Origin: Pedobacter sp. ok626
GTDB lineage: Bacteria > Bacteroidota > Bacteroidia > Sphingobacteriales > Sphingobacteriaceae
Reading direction: 5' to 3'
NCBI RefSeq assembly: GCF_900100435.1
Contig: NZ_FNEX01000017.1
Span: 1-64,000 of the forward strand
Length of the DNA: 64,000 nucleotides
Position numbers and translations under genes: made by a program. Of the stretch, positions 17,240-24,977 are shown one piece after another. The notes under the pieces are model-generated. The model saw nothing but the letters and a program-made list of their open reading frames with translations, made no database searches and was not told the DNA's origin. Position 1 is the stretch's first letter, and every line of letters begins with the position of its first letter.

Positions 17240-17347
17240 GCTTATAGAGAAAGACGGAGGGATTAGACCCTGCGAAGTCTTGGCAACCTGTGCTTACAAG
17301 GTGCTAAATTCTACTGGAACCGGAACTACTGGCTCCCGAAAGATAAG
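17240..17347 (+). ncRNA. SAM-I (S-box) riboswitch aptamer
   Basis: Conserved S-box elements occur in order: P1 CTTAT (17241-17245) pairing with ATAAG (17343-17347), then AGAGA, GGAGGGA, GACCC, GAAG, GGCAACC, AAGGTGCTAA and GAAAGATAAG. AAGAC and GTCTT close the P2 arm. S-adenosylmethionine binding would shut down the methionine synthase gene downstream. The setting, directly before metH-metF, is typical for this aptamer. Confidence 0.9.
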
Positions 17348-17374
17348 TTGAATTCGTCCAACACCTGAATTCCG

Positions 17375-17461
17375 AATAAGCTTTGTATGTAATGAGTTCG
17401 GCACTTGTTTAGGCTTTCGCCTCTATCAAAAATAGCTTATTACCTGCTCATATGATTTTTT
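17375..17461 (+). promoter_or_regulatory. Candidate expression platform of the SAM riboswitch
   Basis: Between the aptamer and metH, AATAAGCT (17375-17382) can pair with AGCTTATT (17434-17441). It can also pair with the 5' strand of P1 (GCTTAT, 17240-17245). A competing pair, ATGAG (17392-17396) with CTCAT (17447-17451), ends 4 nt before six U (17456-17461). The pairs cross and cannot all form at once, as expected for antiterminator/terminator switching. An inner AGGC/GCCT hairpin sits at 17411-17422. This is inferred by eye without folding energies. Confidence 0.4.
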
Positions 17462-17466
17462 GTTAA

Positions 17467-20400
17467 ATGAACATTAGAGAAGAATTAGAAAAACGAATCC
17501 TAATTATTGATGGTGCAATGGGCACTATGATACAGCGATACGTTTTAACTGAAGAAGATTTTAGAGGCGAGCGCTTCAAAGATCACCCATGTGATGTAAA
17601 GGGGAACAACGATTTACTAAACTTAACCCGTCCCGACATCATTAAAGCGATACATACCGAATACCTAAAGGCCGGTACTGATATCATTGAGACCAACACT
17701 TTTAGCACACAACGTATTTCTCTGGCTGATTACCAGATGGAAGAACTGGATTATGAGATGAGCTTTGAAGGCGCTAAAATTGCTAAAGAAGCTGTCGATG
17801 AATTTATGGCGGCCAACCCCGACCGTAAATGTTTTGTTGCCGGAGCCGTTGGGCCAACCAACAGAACCTTGTCTATCTCTCCAGATGTGAATGATCCTGG
17901 TTTTAGGGCCATTACCTTTGATGAACTGGTTGATGCTTACGATCAGCAGGTTCGCGGACTGGTTGATGGTGGTGCTGATCTACTGCTAATCGAAACCATT
18001 TTTGATACTTTAAATGCCAAAGCTGCGATATTTTCTATTAAAAAATATGAGGCAGAAATTGGCCGTAAAATAGAGATCATGATCTCGGGCACGATTACCG
18101 ATGCATCGGGAAGGACTTTAAGTGGGCAAACCGCTGAAGCATTCCTAAATTCGGTGATTCATGCCAACCCGCTAAGCATCGGTTTTAACTGTGCATTGGG
18201 TGCGAAAGACATGAGACCTCACATTGAAGAACTTTCGGCAAAAGCGCCTTGTTATGTTTCGGCTTATCCAAATGCGGGTTTGCCTAACGAATTTGGCGCC
18301 TACGATGAAATGCCGCACGAAACAGCTCATCTGGTGGGAGATTTTATCCAGCATGGCTTTGTAAACATAGTTGGTGGCTGCTGTGGTACTACTCCAGATC
18401 ACATTGGTTGTATCGCTGCGAAAGCAAAAAATGTTGCTCCTCGTACAATTCCACATCTTGAACCTTATATGCGTTTAAGTGGTTTGGAGCCAGTTACGAT
18501 TACACCTGAAAGTATTTTTGTAAATATTGGTGAGCGTACAAACATTACCGGATCTCCAAAATTCTCAAAACTAATTTTAGGTGGAGATTTTGAAGCTGCT
18601 TTAACTGTTGCGCGTCAACAAGTTGAAGGTGGCGCACAGGTGATTGATGTAAACATGGATGAAGGGATGATCGATTCGGAAGCATCGATGACGAAATTCT
18701 TAAACCTGATTGCTTCCGAACCTGATATTTCTAAGCTACCGATCATGGTCGATTCTTCCAAATGGACTGTAATTGAAGCTGGATTAAAATGCTTGCAGGG
18801 TAAAGGAATTGTAAACTCTATCTCGCTTAAAGAAGGAGAAGAGAAATTCAGAGAAAGTGCCCGCAAAATCATGACTTACGGTGCTGCCGTAGTGGTAATG
18901 GCTTTTGATGAGCAAGGACAGGCCGATAATTTTGAAAGAAGAAAAGAGATCTGTAAAAGGTCATACGATATTTTAGTAGATGAGATCGGCTTTCCTCCGC
19001 AAGACATTATTTTTGATCCAAACATCCTAACGGTTGCAACCGGTCTGGAAGAACACAATAACTACGCGGTAGATTTTATAAATGCCACCCGCTGGATTAA
19101 AGAGAACCTGCCTTATGCAAAAGTGAGTGGTGGGGTATCCAATATTTCCTTCTCTTTTAGAGGAAACAATACGGTTAGGGAGGCGATGCACTCTGCATTT
19201 TTATACCACGCCATTCAGGCTGGTCTGGATATGGGAATTGTGAACGCCGGAATGCTTGAAGTTTATCAGGAGATTCCACCGGAACTGCTTGTACTGGTTG
19301 AAGATGTATTGTTGAACCGTAGGGACGATGCGACAGAAAGACTGGTTGAATTTGCAGATACCATCAAATCTAAAGGAAAAGAGATTGTAAGGGATGAAGA
19401 ATGGCGTAAAAACCCGGTTGAAGAAAGACTTTCTCATGCTTTAGTTAAAGGTATTATAGAGTATCTGGACGATGATGTGGAAGAAGCCCGTCAGAAATAT
19501 GCAAGACCAATCCAAGTAATTGAAGGTCCACTGATGGATGGGATGAACATTGTAGGTGACCTTTTTGGTGCCGGAAAAATGTTCTTGCCACAGGTTGTAA
19601 AATCTGCCCGTGTAATGAAAAAAGCAGTGGCTTATTTATTGCCTTTTATTGAGCAGGAAAAATTAGACAACCCAGATCAGGATCAGAACTCATCTGCAGG
19701 TCGAATATTAATGGCCACTGTAAAAGGTGATGTACATGATATTGGAAAAAACATTGTAGGTGTTGTTTTAGCTTGTAACAACTTCGAAATTGTAGATATG
19801 GGCGTAATGGTTCCTGCACAGGATATCATTAAAAAAGCCAAAGAAATAAATGCTGACATTATTGGTTTAAGTGGTCTGATCACGCCTTCATTGGATGAGA
19901 TGGTTCATTTTGCCAAAGAAATGGAACGTGAAGGCTTTACCATTCCATTGATGATTGGTGGAGCGACAACTTCTCGTATCCATGCAGCCGTAAAGGTGGC
20001 GCCAAACTATTCGGGTCCGGCGATACATGTTTTAGATGCCTCAAGAAGTGTAACTGTAGCCAGTACATTGATGAACAAGGATACCAGAGAGGAGTATATT
20101 GCTGGGATCAGGGCAGAGTATGATAAAGCACGTGAGGCTCATTTAAACAAGCGCTCCGACAAGCGTTTTAAAACCATTGAAGAAGCACGTAAGGATAACT
20201 TTAAAATAGACCCGGCGCTGGTAGCCCCTGCCCCCAAATTCACAGGAACACAAGTGTTTGAAAATTATCCTCTAGAGGAGCTTGTACCCTATATTGACTG
20301 GACCCCATTTTTCCAAACCTGGGAACTTCGCGGAAGCTACCCAAGGATACTGGAAGATAAAGTTGTAGGCGATGAGGCGAAAAAATTATTTGCTGATGCA

Positions 20401-21126
20401 CAAACCTTGCTAAAAAGGATAGTTGATGAGAAATTATTAACTGCTAAAGCCGTAATTGGTTTCTGGCCAGCAAATGCTGTTGGTGATGATATTGTATTGA
20501 ATGTTGAGGGCAAAGAAGTGGTGATCCATACTTTACGCCAGCAGGCAGAAAAAACTGCAGATCAGCCTTATTATGCACTTTCTGATTTTGTGGCTCAAAA
20601 AGAAACTGGAGTACCTGATTATTTTGGTGGTTTTGCCTTAACAACTGGCATAGGTTGTGATGAGCTGGTTGCTGAATTTGAGGCTGTTTATGATGACTAT
20701 AACAGCATCATGGCCAAAGCATTGGCCGACAGGTTGGCAGAGGCATTTGCGGAAAGAATGCATGAGTTAGTGAGGAAAGATTATTGGGGATATGCAAAAG
20801 ATGAGATTTTAGACAATGAGGCTCTGATTAAAGAAGAATATTCAGGTATTCGTCCGGCACCAGGTTACCCTGCTTGTCCAGAGCACACTGAAAAAGGTAC
20901 TTTGTTTGAACTATTGGATGCTGAGGCTAAAATTGGTCTTCGTTTAACGGAAAGCTATGCCATGTATCCTACTGCAGCAGTAAGCGGGTTTTATTTTGCG
21001 CACCCACAATCGAGATATTTTGGATTGGGTAAAATTACTAAAGATCAGGTTGAAGATTACGCAGTAAGGAAAAATATGCCTCTTGAAGAAGTCGAAAGAT
21101 GGCTAAGCCCTAACCTGGCGTACTAA
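17467..21126 (+). CDS. metH: Methionine synthase, cobalamin-dependent
   Basis: 1219 residues, full length compared with E. coli MetH (1227). The homocysteine/zinc domain (about 1-325) has zinc ligands Cys242 in GFNCALG and Cys305-Cys306 in GGCCGTT. The methyltetrahydrofolate domain (about 350-620) has VNIGERTN and DVNMDEGMID. The B12-binding domain has DVHDIGKNI with His757 as the lower cobalt ligand. The C-terminal reactivation domain has RPAPGYPACPEH. It methylates homocysteine to methionine in the cytoplasm and therefore needs cobalamin. It sits behind a SAM riboswitch and 43 bp before metF, which supplies its methyl donor. Confidence 0.98.
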   Translation: MNIREELEKRILIIDGAMGTMIQRYVLTEEDFRGERFKDHPCDVKGNNDLLNLTRPDIIKAIHTEYLKAGTDIIETNTFSTQRISLADYQMEELDYEMSFEGAKIAKEAVDEFMAANPDRKCFVAGAVGPTNRTLSISPDVNDPGFRAITFDELVDAYDQQVRGLVDGGADLLLIETIFDTLNAKAAIFSIKKYEAEIGRKIEIMISGTITDASGRTLSGQTAEAFLNSVIHANPLSIGFNCALGAKDMRPHIEELSAKAPCYVSAYPNAGLPNEFGAYDEMPHETAHLVGDFIQHGFVNIVGGCCGTTPDHIGCIAAKAKNVAPRTIPHLEPYMRLSGLEPVTITPESIFVNIGERTNITGSPKFSKLILGGDFEAALTVARQQVEGGAQVIDVNMDEGMIDSEASMTKFLNLIASEPDISKLPIMVDSSKWTVIEAGLKCLQGKGIVNSISLKEGEEKFRESARKIMTYGAAVVVMAFDEQGQADNFERRKEICKRSYDILVDEIGFPPQDIIFDPNILTVATGLEEHNNYAVDFINATRWIKENLPYAKVSGGVSNISFSFRGNNTVREAMHSAFLYHAIQAGLDMGIVNAGMLEVYQEIPPELLVLVEDVLLNRRDDATERLVEFADTIKSKGKEIVRDEEWRKNPVEERLSHALVKGIIEYLDDDVEEARQKYARPIQVIEGPLMDGMNIVGDLFGAGKMFLPQVVKSARVMKKAVAYLLPFIEQEKLDNPDQDQNSSAGRILMATVKGDVHDIGKNIVGVVLACNNFEIVDMGVMVPAQDIIKKAKEINADIIGLSGLITPSLDEMVHFAKEMEREGFTIPLMIGGATTSRIHAAVKVAPNYSGPAIHVLDASRSVTVASTLMNKDTREEYIAGIRAEYDKAREAHLNKRSDKRFKTIEEARKDNFKIDPALVAPAPKFTGTQVFENYPLEELVPYIDWTPFFQTWELRGSYPRILEDKVVGDEAKKLFADAQTLLKRIVDEKLLTAKAVIGFWPANAVGDDIVLNVEGKEVVIHTLRQQAEKTADQPYYALSDFVAQKETGVPDYFGGFALTTGIGCDELVAEFEAVYDDYNSIMAKALADRLAEAFAERMHELVRKDYWGYAKDEILDNEALIKEEYSGIRPAPGYPACPEHTEKGTLFELLDAEAKIGLRLTESYAMYPTAAVSGFYFAHPQSRYFGLGKITKDQVEDYAVRKNMPLEEVERWLSPNLAY

Positions 21127-21169
21127 TCCTTTATTGAACACAAACCCAAAAAAACCAAAATTAGAACTA

Positions 21170-22126
21170 ATGAAAATTATAGATCATATAAATAATGCAA
21201 AGGGTAAAACCTTGTTCTCATTTGAATTATTACCGCCTATCAAAGGACAAAGTATCAAAGGAATATTTGACGCTATAGATCCTTTAATGGAATTTAATCC
21301 GCCATTTATTGATGTAACTTATCTACGCGAAGATTATATTTATAAACAACATGCAAATGGCTTATTGGAAAAAGTAGCTTACCGCAAACGTCCAAGTACA
21401 GTGGCGACCTGCGCGGCCATTATGAATAAATATAAGGTTGATGCTGTGCCTCATTTAATTTGTGGTGGTTTTACCAAAGATGAAACAGAAAATGCTTTGA
21501 TTGATCTTCAATTTTTGGGTATCGACAACGTATTGGTATTAAGAGGTGATGCGCGTAAAAGCGATAATGGCTTTATTCCTACACCGAATGGCCATGCCTA
21601 TGCTTCAGAACTATTGCAACATGTAGCAGACATGAACAAGGGTAAATACTTGCACGACGATATGGAAAGTGCCGAAAAAACCGATTTCTGTATCGGTGTT
21701 GCTGGCTATCCTGAAAAACATTTTGAATCGCCTAACCTGGACACAGACTTCAAATGGCTGAAACATAAAGTAGACACTGGTGCTGATTTTATCGTAACTC
21801 AGATGTTCTTCGACAATAAAAAATATCAGGAATTTGTTGATAAATGCAGGGCTAACGGGATTAATGTCCCCATCATTCCGGGGTTAAAGCCAATTACCAG
21901 TAGTAAACAATTAATTAGTTTACCTAAAATATTCCACCTCGATATTCCTTTGGAATTGAGTGAAGCTGTACAAGCTTGCAAGTCCGAAAAAGAGGTAAAA
22001 GAAGTGGGTATTGAGTGGATGATCAACCAATGCAATGAGCTTAAAGCAATGGGTGCACCGGTATTGCATTTCTACACAATGGGGAATCCGGAGCCTACAA
22101 AAAGAATTGCCCGCGCAATTTTTTAA
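21170..22126 (+). CDS. metF: 5,10-methylenetetrahydrofolate reductase
   Basis: 318 residues starting MKIIDHINNAKGKTLFSFEL, with the catalytic Glu in FSFELLPP. TYLREDY, the flavin-site stretch VLVLRGD, and TQMFFDNKKYQEF with PIIPGLKPI are all MetF features. It reduces methylene-THF to methyl-THF with FAD and NAD(P)H, feeding MetH. The ATG at 21170 is chosen over the upstream TTG at 21134, whose 12 extra codons are lysine-rich and atypical. Both genes presumably share the SAM-controlled transcript. Confidence 0.96.
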   Translation: MKIIDHINNAKGKTLFSFELLPPIKGQSIKGIFDAIDPLMEFNPPFIDVTYLREDYIYKQHANGLLEKVAYRKRPSTVATCAAIMNKYKVDAVPHLICGGFTKDETENALIDLQFLGIDNVLVLRGDARKSDNGFIPTPNGHAYASELLQHVADMNKGKYLHDDMESAEKTDFCIGVAGYPEKHFESPNLDTDFKWLKHKVDTGADFIVTQMFFDNKKYQEFVDKCRANGINVPIIPGLKPITSSKQLISLPKIFHLDIPLELSEAVQACKSEKEVKEVGIEWMINQCNELKAMGAPVLHFYTMGNPEPTKRIARAIF

Positions 22127-22133
22127 ATCCTAT

Positions 22134-22197
22134 CCAACTAACAGTGCAAACTATCATCCTGAGTTTCTGGACCAACTCAGGATGACAGCATAGTTGG
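22134..22197. repeat. Palindromic repeat element after metF
   Basis: A perfect 12-bp stem (22154-22165 with 22174-22185) with an 8-nt loop is nested in an outer 7-bp stem (22134-22140 with 22191-22197). The core TCATCCTGAGTT resembles a palindromic motif that I recall as scattered in intergenic regions of many Bacteroidetes. There is no U-tract directly after it, so it is not a standard terminator, though it could protect the metF mRNA 3' end. Confidence 0.6.
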
Positions 22198-22268
22198 AAC
22201 CGATAAAAAAGCCTTTCCTGTTTTTTGGAATACTCTTTGTATATTCAATAACTTAAACTTAATTTTAT

Positions 22269-22703
22269 ATGAAAAGGCTGATGCTATTTACAGTGGTTAT
22301 TGCAAGTTCTTTAGTGTCTTGCACGACCATGAAACCCGGAACTATAGGCAATGGTGGATTATCTCAATTGGGTGGAACCTGGGAGCTGAATTATATATCA
22401 GGACCAAGAATAGCGTTCAATGGGCTGTATCCAGGCAAAAAACCAATCATTAAGTTTGACATTGCTGAGAAAAGATTTAGTGGAAACACCAGTTGTAACT
22501 CTTTCTCTGGACAACTGATTGCAGACGATTCGACGATTAACTTCACAAAACCATTTATGATGACAAAAATGGCCTGCCCCGGCGAGGGAGAGACCACTTT
22601 TGTAGAAATGCTTAAAAAAGCAAGTAATTATACGATAACCAGCGATAGTACCCTGAATTTTATGATGGGTGATATTGCTATTATGCGTTTTAGTAAGAAG
22701 TAG
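22269..22703 (+). CDS. META-domain (HslJ-like) lipoprotein
   Basis: 144 residues with a lipoprotein signal (LVSC, Cys18). The rest is a single META domain: LGGTWELNYISG, the core SGNTSCNSFSG and a C-terminal strand ending GDIAIMRFSKK. META-domain proteins such as HslJ are small secreted or envelope proteins linked to stress and antibiotic tolerance in E. coli; the function here is not known. Its last 14 bp overlap the 3' end of the convergent thrC. Confidence 0.87.
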   Translation: MKRLMLFTVVIASSLVSCTTMKPGTIGNGGLSQLGGTWELNYISGPRIAFNGLYPGKKPIIKFDIAEKRFSGNTSCNSFSGQLIADDSTINFTKPFMMTKMACPGEGETTFVEMLKKASNYTITSDSTLNFMMGDIAIMRFSKK

Positions 22704-24000
22704 TTAGGTAATTTTTAAAAGATTCAAAAGCAGTGTCCATAGCTGTAGCATGTTTTTGTTTTGCAGCCAAACTTTTTACTTGTTCCGGAATTTCAATTTT
22801 AGCTTTCATCTCTTCAGGAAAAACATCTGGAAACTTACAGGCATGTGCGGTAGATAGGAAAACGCCTGCAAAATCTTTATTATCGGTTTCTTTTCTATAT
22901 TCCTGTAAAGCCTTCCAGGCTATTGCAGTGTGTGGACAAGCGATGTAACCGAAATTACTGTATATAGCTTTCATTCCTTCCAATGTTTCTTCATCCGTAT
23001 ACCGATAGCTTTTCAATATTTGCTGCAGGTTAGCCTTATCATTGTGGAACATATCCATAATTCTCACCCAGTTACTTGGGGCACCAACATCCATGGCATT
23101 AGCATAAGTTTGAACCGAAGGACGGGTTTCATATACACCTGTTTCCAGAAAACGGGGAACAGTATCATTCACATTTGTTGCTGCTATAAATTGTTTTACA
23201 GGCAAGCCCATTTTATAAGCTAATAAGCCAGCAGCTATATTCCCAAAATTTCCGCTTGGCACTACAAATACGACATCCTTTTTACCTTTCTTTTTTAATT
23301 GCGCATAGGCATTGAAATAATAGAATGTTTGTGGTATCAACCTCGAAATGTTAATGGAATTTGCAGAAGTAAGACGGAACTTGCTATTGAGTTCATCATC
23401 AGCAAAAGCTTGCTTAACTAGCGCCTGGCAATCGTCAAACGTACCATCTACTTCAACAGCATGTATATTCTGGCCATTGGTACAAAGTTGTAATTCTTGT
23501 ATATCGCTAACCTTTCCTTTAGGATAGAGGATGGTTACCCGGGTGTTTGGCACTCCTAAGAATCCTAAGGCTACGGCACCACCGGTATCGCCAGAAGTAG
23601 CAACTAATACATCAAGGGTTTTCTCGTTATCTTCTAAAAAGTAAGCCATGATCCGGCTCATAAATCTTGCGCCAAAATCTTTAAAGGCTAATGACGGGCC
23701 ATGAAAAAGCTCTAGAACATATTCATTGTCGGCCAGTTTTACTACCGGGGCATCAAAATTAATAGCGTCATCAATGATGCTCTTGAGGTCTTTGGCTGGG
23801 ATAGCATCTTGCAATAAAGTTGAAGCTACTTTAAAAGCAATTTCAGGTAAAGTGAACTGATCAATTGTGTCGATAAATTCCTGATCCAATTGCGGAATAT
23901 GCACAGGCATGTACAGACCTTTATCTGTAGGCATGCTATTGAATACCGCGGTAGGAAAATCAACGCTTAGGTTATGGTTGTTGGTACTGTATAATTTCAT
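22690..24000 (-). CDS. thrC: Threonine synthase
   Basis: 436 residues of the long (E. coli-like) threonine synthase type. PLP is expected on Lys107 in GPSLAFKDFGAR. VATSGDTGGAVALGF binds the cofactor phosphate, and VPSGNFGNIAAGLLA and TAHACKFPDV are family motifs. It converts O-phosphohomoserine to threonine. It is the third gene of thrABC, 35 bp after thrB, and ends by overlapping the META-domain gene on the other strand. Confidence 0.97.
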   Translation of the reverse strand: MKLYSTNNHNLSVDFPTAVFNSMPTDKGLYMPVHIPQLDQEFIDTIDQFTLPEIAFKVASTLLQDAIPAKDLKSIIDDAINFDAPVVKLADNEYVLELFHGPSLAFKDFGARFMSRIMAYFLEDNEKTLDVLVATSGDTGGAVALGFLGVPNTRVTILYPKGKVSDIQELQLCTNGQNIHAVEVDGTFDDCQALVKQAFADDELNSKFRLTSANSINISRLIPQTFYYFNAYAQLKKKGKKDVVFVVPSGNFGNIAAGLLAYKMGLPVKQFIAATNVNDTVPRFLETGVYETRPSVQTYANAMDVGAPSNWVRIMDMFHNDKANLQQILKSYRYTDEETLEGMKAIYSNFGYIACPHTAIAWKALQEYRKETDNKDFAGVFLSTAHACKFPDVFPEEMKAKIEIPEQVKSLAAKQKHATAMDTAFESFKNYLTTSY

Positions 24001-24035
24001 TTTGTTTAGTCGTTTATAGCATGACGCTTTTATTA

Positions 24036-24971
24036 TTAGTCTAAAATAACCGGGCCTCTCTTATTTACTTCGGAAACAAAAGCCAGGCTATTAATGGCAA
24101 TATTTTTTAGATGATGTTGTAATTTCTGAGTAATCCGATTCGCTGTTTCTGCATCTTTAGTAAGTGCAAACACAGATGGTCCCGAGCCAGAAATACCAAA
24201 GCCAATAGCTCCACTTTCCATAGCCAATTCCCTAAGCCTTTCGAAATCAGGAATCAGAATAGAACGAGTTGGCTCAACCAAAATATCCGTCATACTACGC
24301 CCAATCAGGTCGTAATCATTCATAAATAATCCACTTACCAATCCGGCAACATTACCCCATTGCGTTACTGCATCTTTTAAATATACTTTAGAGCGAATCA
24401 TCTGACGTGCATCTTTAGTGGGCACATCTACCTCAGGATATACAATTGCTGCATGCAAATCCTGCGGAAAAGGCAGGCTAATGATATCTAGCGGACTATA
24501 ACTTCTGATCAGCACAAAACCACCCAATAAGGCCGGAGCCACATTATCAGCATGTCCGTATCCACAAGCTAGTTCCTCCCCTTTCATCGCAAAAGGAACA
24601 AGCTCTCTATTTGTCAACTGATTATCAAACAAAGTATTGATGGCAAAAAGACCGGCAACCGTACTGGCCGAACTTGAGCCCAATCCACTACCTATTGGCA
24701 TCTTTTTATGCAGCTCTATCTCGATACCTGCATCGGGCCTACCAATATGCTCCAGGTATTGCTTTGCAATCGCACTAACTGTATTCTTATCAGGATTTAA
24801 AGGTAAACGGCCTTCATCACCGGTAATTTTTAAAAGAGACACTCCCGGTTTATCTGTCAAACGCATGATCACCTCATCACCTGGCTCATTTACTGCGAAA
24901 CCAAGGACATCAAACCCACATACTACATTCGCCACAGTTGCCGGGGCAAAAACTTTTACTGATTTTCTCAT
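24036..24971 (-). CDS. thrB: Homoserine kinase
   Basis: 311 residues of the GHMP kinase family. The ATP-loop motif PIGSGLGSSSAS lies at about 92-103, with an N-terminal VFAPATVANVVCGFDVLGFA segment and the C-terminal motif GFGISGSGPSVFAL. It phosphorylates homoserine for ThrC. It starts 6 bp after the thrA stop, so the two are translationally close. Confidence 0.97.
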   Translation of the reverse strand: MRKSVKVFAPATVANVVCGFDVLGFAVNEPGDEVIMRLTDKPGVSLLKITGDEGRLPLNPDKNTVSAIAKQYLEHIGRPDAGIEIELHKKMPIGSGLGSSSASTVAGLFAINTLFDNQLTNRELVPFAMKGEELACGYGHADNVAPALLGGFVLIRSYSPLDIISLPFPQDLHAAIVYPEVDVPTKDARQMIRSKVYLKDAVTQWGNVAGLVSGLFMNDYDLIGRSMTDILVEPTRSILIPDFERLRELAMESGAIGFGISGSGPSVFALTKDAETANRITQKLQHHLKNIAINSLAFVSEVNKRGPVILD

Positions 24972-24977
24972 AACCTA

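Noticed and set aside
22154..22185. Calling the TCATCCTGAG hairpin a metF terminator
   Set aside because: No U-tract directly follows on either strand; listed as a repeat instead.
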